The position numbers and the translations under genes are program-made. DNA of 64,000 bases from the NCBI GenBank assembly GCA_030529945.1, contig JAUMVX010000005.1, forward strand, positions 1-64,000, in the 5' to 3' direction. Below, in pieces: positions 28,228-37,064 of this stretch (positions within the stretch are counted from its first letter, which is position 1; each line of letters begins with the position of its first letter). The DNA comes from Bacteroidia bacterium (lineage in GTDB: Bacteria; Bacteroidota; Bacteroidia; Bacteroidales; UBA932). The notes beneath the pieces were generated by a model that saw nothing but the letters and a program-made list of their open reading frames with translations, was not told the origin of the DNA and searched no databases.

Positions 28228-28650
28228 ATGGACAGAATCATTGGCATAGACTACGGAAGGAAACGCACGGGAATCGCGGCCAGCGACCCCCTGGGCATCT
28301 TCGCGTCCGCCCTTGACACCGTACCGAGTGCAAAGATAATAGAATATCTGCAAAATTACGCCCTCCGCGAGACCATCACCGAGATAGTGATCGGCTACCC
28401 GAAGAATCTGAACGGCCTCCCCGCCGAAGCCGCGAAGGATGTGGACGCTTTCCTGCCCCGCCTCCGGAAGGCTTTCCCGGAAGTGCCCGTATATATGGAG
28501 GACGAAAGGTTCACCTCCGTCCTGGCGCATCGGGCGATGATCGACGGGGGTATGAAGTATAAGGACCGCAGGGACAAGAGCTCCGTGGACAGAATCAGCG
28601 CGGCAATAATTTTGCAGGGCTTCTTGGACCGCAAAGCGAAAGGATTATGA
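28228..28650 (+). CDS. ruvX: Putative pre-16S rRNA nuclease RuvX/YqgF
   Basis: 140 residues from MDRIIGIDYGRKRTGIAASD. The RNase H-like fold is shown by GIDYGRKRTG with the first acidic residue, EIVIGYPKNLNG, and MEDERFTSVLAHRA near the C-terminus. The E. coli orthologue YqgF matures the 5' end of 16S rRNA. A start at 28189 would add residues before the conserved GIDYG motif and run over the promoter. Its stop overlaps the def start by four bases (ATGA). Confidence 0.93.
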   Translation: MDRIIGIDYGRKRTGIAASDPLGIFASALDTVPSAKIIEYLQNYALRETITEIVIGYPKNLNGLPAEAAKDVDAFLPRLRKAFPEVPVYMEDERFTSVLAHRAMIDGGMKYKDRRDKSSVDRISAAIILQGFLDRKAKGL

Positions 28651-29201
28651 TCAGACCTATATATGTTTACGGCTCTGAAGTGCTCAGGGCCAAGGCCGCC
28701 GAGGCCGACCTCAGTGACAAGGATGGACTCACCGGCCTCATAACGGACCTTAAGGATACATTGGCGCGGGCCGACGGCTGCGGTCTCGCGGCGCCTCAGA
28801 TAGGAGTCAGCCTGCGCGTGCTCATAGTGGACGGCACGGTGATGGGCGACGTTTACGATTACCTCAAGGATTTCCGCAGGACGATGATAAACCCCGCCAT
28901 CGTCGAGGAAAGCGCCGGAAAGTGCGAGTATGACGAGGGCTGTCTCAGCGTTCCGGGCGTGTACTGCCCCGTGACCCGTCCCGAGAAGATTACGGTGGAG
29001 TACTTCAACGAAGATTTCGAAAAAGTCACCGAAGTCTTCGAGCGTTTCGCCTGCCGTATGGTCCAGCACGAGATGTCCCATCTGGACGGAGTGCTCTTCA
29101 CAGACCTGGTGGCCCCGATAAGAAAGAAAATCATAGCGAAGAAGCTCCAGAACATCTCCAGGGGCAAGGTCTCCGCTCATTATGACACAAAATTGAAATA
29201 G
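28647..29201 (+). CDS. def: Peptide deformylase
   Basis: 184 residues. Removes the formyl group from the N-terminal Met of new proteins. All three motifs are present: GCGLAAPQIGV, EGCLSVPGVY with the metal Cys, and QHEMSHLDGVLF with HExxH. The usual Asp after HEM in this family is Ser here, a minor variation. It overlaps ruvX by four bases and is followed by a phosphohexomutase 2 bases later, so all are likely cotranscribed. Confidence 0.96.
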   Translation: MIRPIYVYGSEVLRAKAAEADLSDKDGLTGLITDLKDTLARADGCGLAAPQIGVSLRVLIVDGTVMGDVYDYLKDFRRTMINPAIVEESAGKCEYDEGCLSVPGVYCPVTRPEKITVEYFNEDFEKVTEVFERFACRMVQHEMSHLDGVLFTDLVAPIRKKIIAKKLQNISRGKVSAHYDTKLK

Positions 29202-29203
29202 AT

Positions 29204-30565
29204 ATGGGAGCATTTCACGCTTATGACATCCGAGGAGTCTATGGAGTCGATTTCGACAGGGACACCGCATATAAGATAGGGTATTTCATTCCCGGGCTTC
29301 TCGCCGCAGACAGAGTTCTGGTCGGGAGGGACTGCAGAGTCTCCTCTGAAGAAATCCGCGACGCTCTCGTGGAGGGCATCACGGATGCGGGGGCCGACGT
29401 GTATGATATCGGGCTGAGCAGCACCCCTATGGTCTATTTCGGCACCGCGAACTACGGATTCAAGGCTTCCGTCCAGATAACCGCCTCCCATAATCCCGCC
29501 GAATATAACGGAATGAAGGTGAGCCGCGAGAACGCCCTTCCGGTCGGTCTGGACACAGGTCTGGGCAAGATCCGGGACTGGATCGACGCCGGAGAGGCCA
29601 CTCCCGCCGCAGAGCGCAAGGGAAAGGTGCATCCGATGGACATCCATAAGGACTATATGGACTTTATGATGAAATTCCGGGGTGACTACTGTTCCCTGAA
29701 AATCGCTTTCGACCTTTCGAACGGAATGTCCACACTCTTCGCCCGCGAAGTTTTCGGGGAGGCCCCTTCCTACATCTTCGACGAGATGGACGGCCGCTTC
29801 CCGAACCACGAGCCTAATCCTCTGATACCCAAGAATGTGGAGCCGCTGCGCGAACTGGTGCGCTCCACAGGGGCCGATGTGGGCGTAATCTATGACGGAG
29901 ATGCGGACCGCGTGATGTTCGTGGACGAGAAGGCCCGTTTCGTCGCCCCCGATCTGGTCGTGGCGCTTATGAGCCGCTATTTTATGGGCGAGAGGGGCGA
30001 GAAAGCTCCGCGCGTGCTTCAGGAGATACGTTCCTCGAAGGCCGTGGGAGAATATCTGCGTCCGCTCGGCGTGGATCTGCACACCTGGAAAGTCGGCCGT
30101 GCGTTCGCGGCCCCGAAACTGCGCGAGATAGACGGCCTCTGGGGCGGCGAACTCGCCGGACATTATTATTTCCGTGATTTCTTCTACTCCGACAGCGGTC
30201 TGCTCGCTTCTATGATAGTGCTGAGGATAGTCGCGCAGCTGAAGAAGGAAGGCAGCAGTCTGGGTGAAGCGATGGACGGCATCGCCCGCTACCGCAACTC
30301 GGGCGAGATAAACTTCAAGCTTGAGGACAAGCAAGGCGCAATGGACACCCTGCGCGACCATTTCACATCGAAAGAGAAGCCGACAGCCTTTATGGATTTC
30401 GACGGCTACAGGATAGAGTTCCCGCAGTGGTGGTTCAACATCCGCCCTTCGAACACCGAGCCTTACCTGCGTTTCATCTGCGAGGCCACCACGGACGAAC
30501 TTCTGCACGAGAAAGTCGCCGAGGCCACGCAGCTTCTTAAAACCCGGTTCGATGCGGTACAGTAA
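29204..30565 (+). CDS. Phosphomannomutase/phosphoglucomutase
   Basis: 453 residues of the alpha-D-phosphohexomutase family. It interconverts hexose 1- and 6-phosphates for nucleotide-sugar synthesis. The phosphoserine loop is ITASHNPAEYNGMKV, the metal loop is DGDADR, the sugar loop is GGELAGHYYFRDFFYSD (GGE-x-SGH-like), and the phosphate-binding motif is PSNTEPYLRF. Whether mannose or glucose phosphate is preferred cannot be read from sequence; GGELAGH suggests the PMM/PGM bifunctional group. Its 3' end overlaps the next gene by 14 bases. Confidence 0.92.
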   Translation: MGAFHAYDIRGVYGVDFDRDTAYKIGYFIPGLLAADRVLVGRDCRVSSEEIRDALVEGITDAGADVYDIGLSSTPMVYFGTANYGFKASVQITASHNPAEYNGMKVSRENALPVGLDTGLGKIRDWIDAGEATPAAERKGKVHPMDIHKDYMDFMMKFRGDYCSLKIAFDLSNGMSTLFAREVFGEAPSYIFDEMDGRFPNHEPNPLIPKNVEPLRELVRSTGADVGVIYDGDADRVMFVDEKARFVAPDLVVALMSRYFMGERGEKAPRVLQEIRSSKAVGEYLRPLGVDLHTWKVGRAFAAPKLREIDGLWGGELAGHYYFRDFFYSDSGLLASMIVLRIVAQLKKEGSSLGEAMDGIARYRNSGEINFKLEDKQGAMDTLRDHFTSKEKPTAFMDFDGYRIEFPQWWFNIRPSNTEPYLRFICEATTDELLHEKVAEATQLLKTRFDAVQ

Positions 30566-31628
30566 AGCGGTGCTTCTTCTCGCATTGACGGCCGTCTGCG
30601 CAGCACCCCGCGTCCTTGCTCAGGAGCGTGACTCTGTCTCGACGGAGGTGCAGAACGACTCCGCTCCGAAGCTTACCCGCAAAAGAGCCGAGCTGCTTGT
30701 TCCCAGAGTGGCCCTTAAGCCCGTGAAGTCGATGATTCCCGGGCAGTCCTCCCCTCTGGACACCATAGACACCTCGAATCCCCGGATAAAGCTCGTGCTT
30801 TACGATGACAATACCTGGAAGTACGTCAAGGACGGGGAGCTGATAAAAAACGATTCCACTTTCACGTCCTGCTGGGACTCAGGCAAGGCGAATCCTTATC
30901 ATACCGGTTTCTCCGACCTCCCGGACAGGGTTTCCATCTGGCTCGTGGACTCGACCTCGCAGTTCTGCGTGCCGTATCAGACGAAGATCTATTCCCGTTT
31001 CGGAGTACGTCGAGGACGCAGGCATCAGGGTGTGGACCTGCCTCTGAAGACAGGGGAAGAGGTTCGCGCCGCATTTGACGGCAAGGTGCGCATCTCCAGC
31101 TATATGAAGGGATACGGCAACCTTGTGGTCATCCGCCACGAGAACGGTCTGGAGACATTCTACGGGCATCTTTCGAAGCGCCTGGTGGAGGTGAACCAGT
31201 GGGTTCACGCCGGCGAGGTGGTCGGTCTCGGCGGTTCCACGGGCCGTTCCACCGGTCCCCATCTGCATTTCGAGACCCGTTATCAGGGCTATGCTTTCGA
31301 CCCCGCCTGGATTGCGGATTTCGAAAAGGGGACTCTGCGCAGCGGAGTCTTCACCCTGAAGAAGAAATATCTGAGCGCTCGCAGCAACTATGTCCCTGAA
31401 TCCGAGGACGAGGAGGAGGACATCCTGATCGCCGAGAAGGAGGAGCGGGAGGAAGAGGCCAGATTGGCCGCCGAAGAGGCGGCCAAACGCTATCACACGA
31501 TACGCTCGGGCGACACGCTCGGAGCTCTCGCGGTGAAATACGGCACATCTGTGCGCCAGATCTGCGCGTGGAACGGCATCAAGGCCACGACCACCCTGCG
31601 CATCGGACGCAAACTGAGAGTTAAATAA
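30552..31628 (+). CDS. M23 peptidase with C-terminal LysM domain
   Basis: 358 residues with a signal peptide (MRYSKAVLLLALTAVCAAPRVLAQ). The LytM zinc motifs are HQGVDL and GPHLHFETRYQG, followed by a charged helix (EDEEEDILIAEKEEREEEARLAAEEAAKR read across 285-315) and a LysM domain (YHTIRSGDTLGALAVKYGTSVRQICAWNG) that binds peptidoglycan. It is likely a periplasmic endopeptidase with its own wall anchor. The gene overlaps the end of the phosphohexomutase gene and precedes the SIS isomerase by 18 bases. Confidence 0.94.
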   Translation: MRYSKAVLLLALTAVCAAPRVLAQERDSVSTEVQNDSAPKLTRKRAELLVPRVALKPVKSMIPGQSSPLDTIDTSNPRIKLVLYDDNTWKYVKDGELIKNDSTFTSCWDSGKANPYHTGFSDLPDRVSIWLVDSTSQFCVPYQTKIYSRFGVRRGRRHQGVDLPLKTGEEVRAAFDGKVRISSYMKGYGNLVVIRHENGLETFYGHLSKRLVEVNQWVHAGEVVGLGGSTGRSTGPHLHFETRYQGYAFDPAWIADFEKGTLRSGVFTLKKKYLSARSNYVPESEDEEEDILIAEKEEREEEARLAAEEAAKRYHTIRSGDTLGALAVKYGTSVRQICAWNGIKATTTLRIGRKLRVK

Positions 31629-31646
31629 CAGTTAAATTCTTATAAA

Positions 31647-32651
31647 ATGAATCTTAAAGACACTAAGTATTCCTCTTATTTCCTCGTAAAGGAAATGATG
31701 GACACTGTGGACACTGTCCGCAATTTCGACCCTTCCGTATCGGGCTTCGTCTCTGACGAAGTGCTCAAGACCCGCCATCTGCTCTACTCCGGCGAGGGTT
31801 CGAGCCGCATTATGCCTTCGAAGAACGCTCTGCGCAAGCTCAAGACCTGGGGACTCGACATAAACGCCCAGACCGAGGGTGCGCACCAGGCCTGCGAGTA
31901 CGACCTGAGCAAGTTCACGGTTCTGCTCGCTTCGAACTCGGGACGCACGAAGGAGACTCTGATGCTCGCCGAGAAGCTCAAGAAAGAGAACCATACATTC
32001 TACGGCCTTACGGCCAATGCAGGTACGCCTCTCGATGAAGTGAGCACCAAGTGTTTCGTGCTTCGCTGCGGCTGGGAGAACGCCGTGGCCGCCACGAAGA
32101 GCGTGGTGGAGCAGGCTTTGTTCTGCGAGTCGGTGGTGTGGAACGTCGCCGGCAAGGATATGAAGGCCGCTCTCGCCTCTCTGCCGGAGAAGATCGAAGC
32201 CGCTCTGACGGTGGATATCCCCGCCGAGGTGGTGGAACACGCCCGCAAGGCGAAGACCATCTATTTCGCCGGAATGAATGACGGCGTGGCCGAGGAGCTT
32301 ACCCTGAAGACGAACGAGATCGTGCGTCACAAGAGCGATTTCCTCGAGGGCACCTACGCTCTCCACGGGCCTGAGGAGGTTATGGAGGACGGAGATATCG
32401 TGTTCGTGGTGAATCCTATCGAGAGCGAGTACGAGAAATATCAGAAAGTGTTCGGCGGAGCCAATGTCCACGTCGTGGCCATCGACACCAAGCAGACTCC
32501 TTTCACTACGGTCATCGTTCCTGATGCCGGGGAGCTGCAGCAGTATGTCTATCTCTGCGCGGGCTGGAACATCCTCGTGGAGATCGGACTCTCGCTCGGC
32601 GTGAACCTTGACAAGCCTTCGCGCGCACGCAAAGTCGGCAACGAGATGTAG
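31647..32651 (+). CDS. SIS-domain sugar isomerase/deglycase
   Basis: 334 residues with two SIS (sugar isomerase) domains. Phosphosugar-binding features are YSGEGSSRIMPSKNAL and ASNSGRTKETLMLAEKL in the first, and IYFAGMNDGVAEELTLKTNEIVRHKSDFLEGTYALHGPEEVM in the second. This resembles the AgaS/FrlB/GlmS-isomerase group acting on aminosugar or glycated-amino-acid phosphates; no glutaminase domain is present, so it is not GlmS itself. The exact substrate is not known. It is last in the ruvX-def-phosphohexomutase-M23 run and is followed by a strong hairpin. Confidence 0.85.
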   Translation: MNLKDTKYSSYFLVKEMMDTVDTVRNFDPSVSGFVSDEVLKTRHLLYSGEGSSRIMPSKNALRKLKTWGLDINAQTEGAHQACEYDLSKFTVLLASNSGRTKETLMLAEKLKKENHTFYGLTANAGTPLDEVSTKCFVLRCGWENAVAATKSVVEQALFCESVVWNVAGKDMKAALASLPEKIEAALTVDIPAEVVEHARKAKTIYFAGMNDGVAEELTLKTNEIVRHKSDFLEGTYALHGPEEVMEDGDIVFVVNPIESEYEKYQKVFGGANVHVVAIDTKQTPFTTVIVPDAGELQQYVYLCAGWNILVEIGLSLGVNLDKPSRARKVGNEM

Positions 32652-32670
32652 TTTGCAGCGCAGGCTCATT

Positions 32671-32708
32671 GGAAAGAGGGTGCATTCCGGGAATGCACCC
32701 TCTTTTCC
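32671..32708 (+). terminator. Terminator after the SIS gene
   Basis: 15-bp stem AAAGAGGGTGCATTC / GAATGCACCCTCTTT with a 3-base loop and a short T tract. It is 20 bases past the SIS stop codon and ends the ruvX operon. Confidence 0.8.
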
Positions 32709-32731
32709 GTGCTTTTGTTCATCTTTTTGGT

Positions 32732-32756
32732 CTAAGTGATTCCTAAAAAATAACCT
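32732..32756. repeat. Intergenic AT-rich motif, copy 1
   Basis: A 25-base segment containing AAGTGATTCCTAAAAAATAA is identical to the one at 51739-51763. Loose similarity continues a few bases to the right (TTTATC in both). It lies between the SIS-gene terminator and the 3' end of the TPR/LuxR gene. Confidence 0.6.
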
Positions 32757-32772
32757 ACTTTATCATCTGGCG

Positions 32773-34296
32773 TCAGGCCCCCCGTTCCTTTTCCAGATGC
32801 GAGGCGATGGTGACCAGCTCGACCGTACTGGAAATGCCCAGTTTCTTGAAGATATTCGCCTTGTGGGCGTCGACGGTACGGACGGAGACCTTGAGGCGGT
32901 CGGCTATTTCCTTGTTCGAGAGGCCCTCGCGGCACAGGGACACCACTTCCTTTTCCCTTCTGGTGAGGGACGGAACATCCTCCATAGTCTCTATATCGTC
33001 TATAATTTCCTTCAGCCTGACGCTTCCCCCGGCATCGGAAACGGTCGGTACGAGCGAGAGCAGACGGTTCTTCACTTCGAGATTGCCCGCAAGCGTGCGG
33101 GCCTGCCGTCTGCGTATCGAAAGGGTCCGCTGGGAAATCAGCAGAATGCCGGTGAGCAGCAGGAGGACTGCCGTCAGAGAGAAGATAATCTTCAGTCTCG
33201 CCTTTCCGAGAGCCCTCTGGGTGAGTATTTCCTCCTCTTTCTGCTTCGTCTCGTACTTCACCCTGAAGTCCTCCACTGCGGAGTCCACCCTGTCCTCGGC
33301 GAGCTTTTCAGAAAGAAGACAATACTGTTCGAGCGTGCCGAGAGCCTCTGAAGTCCTCCCGAGGTGCTTCTGCGCTTCCCAGAGCCCTCCCAGAGCTTTC
33401 TTCCGGACATAGTCGCTGCCGGTCGAGGACGCGTAAGCGAGAGCCTTTCCGTAGGCCTCGGCGGAGGGTTTGTAAAGTCCTCTGTCGGCATAAATGCCTC
33501 CAAGCTGATTCTGGCAGATGGCGAGAGAAGTGAGCCTGCGGGCCTGTTCAAGTACCGGGACAGCCCGGAGTATGCACTCCTCCGCCTCTTTTCCACGCCC
33601 TTGCGCAAGGAGAACGGACGCTTTCTGCGAGAGCCTTATGGCTGACTTCACTTCCCTGCCGTCTTCGCTGTCCAGCCGGTATGCTTCTTCCACATAGTCG
33701 AGCGCAGCCTCGGCATCCCCCATCTTAAGGCTGATGTCGGAAGCCAGCCCCAGCCGTATCGCAAGCCTCTCCCGATCTCCGTTCCCGCGCTCGATATCTA
33801 TAGCCTCGAGGATATATCCCAGTGCCGTGCTGTCCTGGTCCGCAGCGAGATAGAGGGCCGCGAGATTATTCATAGTGGAGCTCATCCCGGAGGGGTCTGC
33901 GGATTCGAGGTCCAGACGATATACTCTCTCCATATAGGAGATGGCCTGGCCCAGAAGCCCCTTCCGCTGGCAGATGACTCCCAGTTCGTTCAGACAGTCC
34001 GCGAGTTTCCCCGGGTCCGCCGCTTTTTCTCTCAGGGGGAGAAGAGAGAGAGCGCACTCCAGAGCGGCATCGTAATCCTCGAGTTCCATATATCGGGAAC
34101 ACATCGCCGAGAGGACTTCCGCCTCCGCGTTCCTGTCTGTCCCCGCCGACTCACCGAGAATCTTCTTCTGAAGAGCCGTCCGTTCTTTTCCCGAAGCGTT
34201 TTTCCATAGGGAGAACAGGGAATCCACATCCTGCCCCGGGACGGCTCCGAGGAGGCCCGGAATAAGGAATACTGAAATCAGAATACGTAAAGTCAT
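32773..34296 (-). CDS. TPR-repeat membrane protein with LuxR-type helix-turn-helix
   Basis: 507 residues. Seen in order: a signal-like start (MTLRILISVFLIPGLLGAVPG), about seven TPR repeats (60-330), a helical coiled-coil region (KLAEDRVDSAVEDFRVKYETKQKEEE), one membrane helix (about 370-392), and a C-terminal LuxR/FixJ helix-turn-helix (LTRREKEVVSLCREGLSNKEIADRLKVSVRTVDAHKANI, about 440-500). This is a one-component transmembrane regulator common in Bacteroidota: the TPR part is periplasmic and the DNA-binding part cytoplasmic. It is divergent from a secreted beta-helix protein gene across a palindrome, which is its most likely operator (inference). Confidence 0.9.
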   Translation of the reverse strand: MTLRILISVFLIPGLLGAVPGQDVDSLFSLWKNASGKERTALQKKILGESAGTDRNAEAEVLSAMCSRYMELEDYDAALECALSLLPLREKAADPGKLADCLNELGVICQRKGLLGQAISYMERVYRLDLESADPSGMSSTMNNLAALYLAADQDSTALGYILEAIDIERGNGDRERLAIRLGLASDISLKMGDAEAALDYVEEAYRLDSEDGREVKSAIRLSQKASVLLAQGRGKEAEECILRAVPVLEQARRLTSLAICQNQLGGIYADRGLYKPSAEAYGKALAYASSTGSDYVRKKALGGLWEAQKHLGRTSEALGTLEQYCLLSEKLAEDRVDSAVEDFRVKYETKQKEEEILTQRALGKARLKIIFSLTAVLLLLTGILLISQRTLSIRRRQARTLAGNLEVKNRLLSLVPTVSDAGGSVRLKEIIDDIETMEDVPSLTRREKEVVSLCREGLSNKEIADRLKVSVRTVDAHKANIFKKLGISSTVELVTIASHLEKERGA

Positions 34297-34321
34297 AGGT
34301 AATTACGGTATGTCGCAGGAG

Positions 34322-34329
34322 CAAATATA
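34322..34329 (-). promoter_or_regulatory. -7 box of the TPR/LuxR gene
   Basis: On the minus strand this is TATATTTG, matching TAnnTTTG, 26 bases upstream of the start. No TTTG is at -33; the palindrome 34338-34353 occupies that place. Confidence 0.5.
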
Positions 34330-34337
34330 GTGTTTTT

Positions 34338-34353
34338 TAGGTAATATTACCTA
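34338..34353. promoter_or_regulatory. Perfect 16-bp palindrome, probable operator
   Basis: TAGGTAATATTACCTA reads the same on both strands. It covers the -33 region of the minus-strand regulator gene and ends next to the -33 TTG of the plus-strand beta-helix gene. A shorter related half (GGTAATTAC) is at 34299-34307. A LuxR-type dimer is the natural candidate to bind it. Confidence 0.6.
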
Positions 34354-34384
34354 TTGACACGGCAGCTCTTAATACATACTTTTG
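34354..34384 (+). promoter_or_regulatory. Promoter of the beta-helix protein gene
   Basis: TTG (34354-34356), a 20-base spacer and TACTTTTG (34377-34384) match the Bacteroidota consensus, with the start codon 20 bases downstream. Confidence 0.65.
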
Positions 34385-34404
34385 TGTTTTAAAAACTCAA
34401 GCCT

Positions 34405-35874
34405 ATGAAGAAGCATTTCTACTACTCACTTGTGCTTGCGCTGGTACTGCTTCCTGCTTCCGCAGGAGCCCAGGGCTTCCTTAAAGACCTTAAGAACGCC
34501 GCGAAGAAAGCGGTCACGGAAACTGCCGACGAAGCTGTCGGGAAAGCGGCCGGGGATGCAAGTTCCGCAGCCCGGAACGCATCGGTTCCGAATGCCGGCA
34601 CCACATATTATGTATCACGCGAGGGGTCCAACCGCAACGACGGCCTCAGTCCCGCCACAGCCGTGAAAAACATCCAGAAGGCCATAGACATAGCTTCCGA
34701 AGGGGACAATATCCTCGTGGCGGAGGGCAACTATTACGGCCTGATGAACAGGGGAAACATAATCGTGGACAAACCGCTCACGCTTATGGGCGGCTACAGC
34801 TCCGACTTCTCGGAGCGCGATGTCCTGAAACACCTGACCACCATCGCGCCTACTCCCGAATCGAACGGCTCGTCCCAGGGCCGGGGAACTCTCCAGCTCA
34901 AGAGCATAAACCGCCCCGGTTCCGTTATGGTCATCGACGGTTTCATCTTCAACAAGGGTAACGCCGTAGGGTACAGCCCCAAGGGTGAAGGCTGGCCGGA
35001 AGGCGTGGAGACGCCTATGTTCCTGCGCGAAGGCAGCAAGGGTATAGGCGGCGAGGACCTCTCGAACAAGGAAGTCTATACCCTCGAGACTTATTTCATC
35101 TATTTCGACGGAGACAGGGGAATCATAAACGATATGAACGTGACGGTGCGCAACTGCACCTTCGTGAACGGATCGAACACTTCCATCTGCGGACTCCTGA
35201 GGGGTTCGCTGACGGTGGACAACTGCGTGTTCGTGAACAACCGTTCGACCACTATGGACGTGCAGGGACCCGACCGTGAAAAAATGACCCCTATCAACTT
35301 CACGAACAACACCGTTCTCTTCGTATGGTCCTACACCAAGGATCTCGGCTCGCAGGGCTTCGGCTTCCGCTTTAGGACCGGCACCAGCTGCAACATATCG
35401 AACAACATCATCGGCCTGACCATTTTCTCCGGCCTGGACAGAACCCACATAGACGGCGACAAGGCCAGAGAGGCGAAGAGAGAAGATTCCGTCAGGGACA
35501 ATATCTTCTTCCTGAACCGCCAGACGGACCTCACCATTCCGGGCGGAGCGATGTTTACGAGAGTCAACGTGGAGGACTTCGACGATGTGGAGGCGCTCGC
35601 CGACGTGGGAGGGAACCGTTCGCTCAAAGACCCTTCCATCTTCAAGGGGAAAATCGACGAGGCTTACCTGAACGCCTTCCTGAATGTTTCCTATTCAGAG
35701 TCCACTTCTTATGATGCCAATTCCGCAGCGAATACCTTCCGCAGCGCAATGGGTATGAATATGACTGGAACTATGACTTCTTCCGTGACAATGTATATGA
35801 ACCGCTATCCTTGGAAGAAAGCGCTCGATCTCTTCGGGGCTGTCTCAGGCTGCGGTGCACAGTTGCCACGATGA
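34405..35874 (+). CDS. Secreted right-handed beta-helix protein (DUF1565-like)
   Basis: 489 residues with a signal peptide (MKKHFYYSLVLALVLLPASAGAQ). A short Ala/Lys helix (FLKDLKNAAKKAVTETADEA) follows, then a DUF1565-type entry (YYVSREGSNRNDGLSPATAVKNIQKAID), and repeated strand turns typical of right-handed beta-helices (NNRST, NNTVLFVW, ISNNIIGLTIF). Such proteins can be pectate-lyase-like, adhesins or scaffolds; no clear catalytic acidic triad was found. No Type IX secretion C-terminal domain is evident. It is divergent from the TPR/LuxR regulator, likely its controller, and is followed by a strong terminator, so it is probably monocistronic. Confidence 0.85.
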   Translation: MKKHFYYSLVLALVLLPASAGAQGFLKDLKNAAKKAVTETADEAVGKAAGDASSAARNASVPNAGTTYYVSREGSNRNDGLSPATAVKNIQKAIDIASEGDNILVAEGNYYGLMNRGNIIVDKPLTLMGGYSSDFSERDVLKHLTTIAPTPESNGSSQGRGTLQLKSINRPGSVMVIDGFIFNKGNAVGYSPKGEGWPEGVETPMFLREGSKGIGGEDLSNKEVYTLETYFIYFDGDRGIINDMNVTVRNCTFVNGSNTSICGLLRGSLTVDNCVFVNNRSTTMDVQGPDREKMTPINFTNNTVLFVWSYTKDLGSQGFGFRFRTGTSCNISNNIIGLTIFSGLDRTHIDGDKAREAKREDSVRDNIFFLNRQTDLTIPGGAMFTRVNVEDFDDVEALADVGGNRSLKDPSIFKGKIDEAYLNAFLNVSYSESTSYDANSAANTFRSAMGMNMTGTMTSSVTMYMNRYPWKKALDLFGAVSGCGAQLPR

Positions 35875-35927
35875 CAAGGTAAACGCTGCAGCATTCCTAA
35901 ACGTAGTAAACCATCTTAAGAAGCGAT

Positions 35928-35963
35928 GGGGACGGGCCTTTTCTTCGCCCGTCCCCTTTTTTT
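35928..35963 (+). terminator. Intrinsic terminator
   Basis: 10-bp perfect stem GGGGACGGGC/GCCCGTCCCC followed by seven T bases, 54 bases past the beta-helix gene. Confidence 0.9.
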
Positions 35964-36008
35964 CCAGAAATCACCCGGTGAACTTGGCGGCGAATCCGGA
36001 ACCGCTTC

Positions 36009-36998
36009 TCAGTCCCCGCAGATGAGGCGGGCGATGTCTTCGGGGGTGCAGCCGTCGAAATAGTCAGACACTCCCCTCTCCCGGAGAACTCCGCATATTT
36101 CGCCATATTCGAAACGGCAGCCCGCAAGAGCGGCCGCAAGCTGTCCGGCGGGCAGATTCCCCAGAAAGTCTCCACCGAAGGACAGCCGCGAAACCAGGCC
36201 GTGTTCCACGTCCAGAGACACCTCCACGGTGCCGCAGGAGGGGAACTTCGCACGGGCATTGCGCGAAGCCAGAGGCGAGCGCGAATATATCCACTCCCAG
36301 GTCGCGAATTTGGAATCGCGCATATCGCGTATGGCTGCGAGGTCGCGGGAGGAAAGTACCAGCTCCGCATCGCGGTAGCCGCCCGAGAGCCGCTCCTGCA
36401 GTGCCCGGGAGAATTCATCTATGCCGGCGAACTGCGGCAAAAAGTCTTTCAGGTTAGCCACGCGGCTTCGCACAGAAGCCACTCCTGCCGCCTGGAGCTT
36501 GCTTCCGTCCACTGCGAGCGCACGTGTCAGAGCGTCCAGGTCCACATCGTACATAAGCGTGCCGTGCACCATCAGACGGTCGCGGTACACGCGCTTGGCA
36601 TAGCCGGAAACCTTGCGTGAATCCACCATTATGTCATTCCTTCCGCTCAGCTGCGCATCGACCCCCAGAGAGCGCAGCGCATCGAGCATAAAGTGCATAT
36701 AGCCGGGAAAATCCGCTTCGAGATTACGCGAGCGGCCCACTATGGTGTAATTCAGATTCTGAAGGTCGTGATAGACAGCCCCGCCTCCGGTCACCCGGCG
36801 CGCGAGGACGATGCCACGCTCTTTCAGATACTTAAGATTCACCTCGTTATAGGCATTCTGATTCAGGCCGATTATGACCGCGGGAGCGTTCCGCCAGAGG
36901 TAGAACAGAGGCTCGTCCAGCGGCAGACTCTCCAGACAGTACTCGTCGAGAGCCATATTCCAATGCGGATCGGTACAGTCGTTTTTCAGGTATCGCAT
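36009..36998 (-). CDS. lplA: Lipoate--protein ligase A
   Basis: 329 residues from [20 protein letters not shown]; upstream ATGs at 37058 and 37034 lie in the promoter region. It attaches lipoate via a lipoyl-AMP intermediate to lipoyl domains. The key motif is [21 protein letters not shown], with the [15 protein letters not shown] upstream and the C-terminal accessory domain ([28 protein letters not shown]). The gene is divergent from purB. Confidence 0.94.
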   Translation of the reverse strand: MRYLKNDCTDPHWNMALDEYCLESLPLDEPLFYLWRNAPAVIIGLNQNAYNEVNLKYLKERGIVLARRVTGGGAVYHDLQNLNYTIVGRSRNLEADFPGYMHFMLDALRSLGVDAQLSGRNDIMVDSRKVSGYAKRVYRDRLMVHGTLMYDVDLDALTRALAVDGSKLQAAGVASVRSRVANLKDFLPQFAGIDEFSRALQERLSGGYRDAELVLSSRDLAAIRDMRDSKFATWEWIYSRSPLASRNARAKFPSCGTVEVSLDVEHGLVSRLSFGGDFLGNLPAGQLAAALAGCRFEYGEICGVLRERGVSDYFDGCTPEDIARLICGD

Positions 36999-37004
36999 AG
37001 CTTG

Positions 37005-37012
37005 CAAATATA
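37005..37012 (-). promoter_or_regulatory. -7 box of lplA
   Basis: On the minus strand TATATTTG, 6 bases before the start codon, matches TAnnTTTG. No clear -33 box. Confidence 0.4.
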
Positions 37013-37033
37013 TTCTTTTTCGGGGATAATTCA

Positions 37034-37041
37034 TAACTTTG
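37034..37041 (+). promoter_or_regulatory. -7 box of purB
   Basis: TAACTTTG matches TAnnTTTG, 23 bases before the purB ATG. No TTTG at the expected -33 distance. Confidence 0.4.
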
Positions 37042-37064
37042 GCGAATCTCAAACGCAAAGGCTT

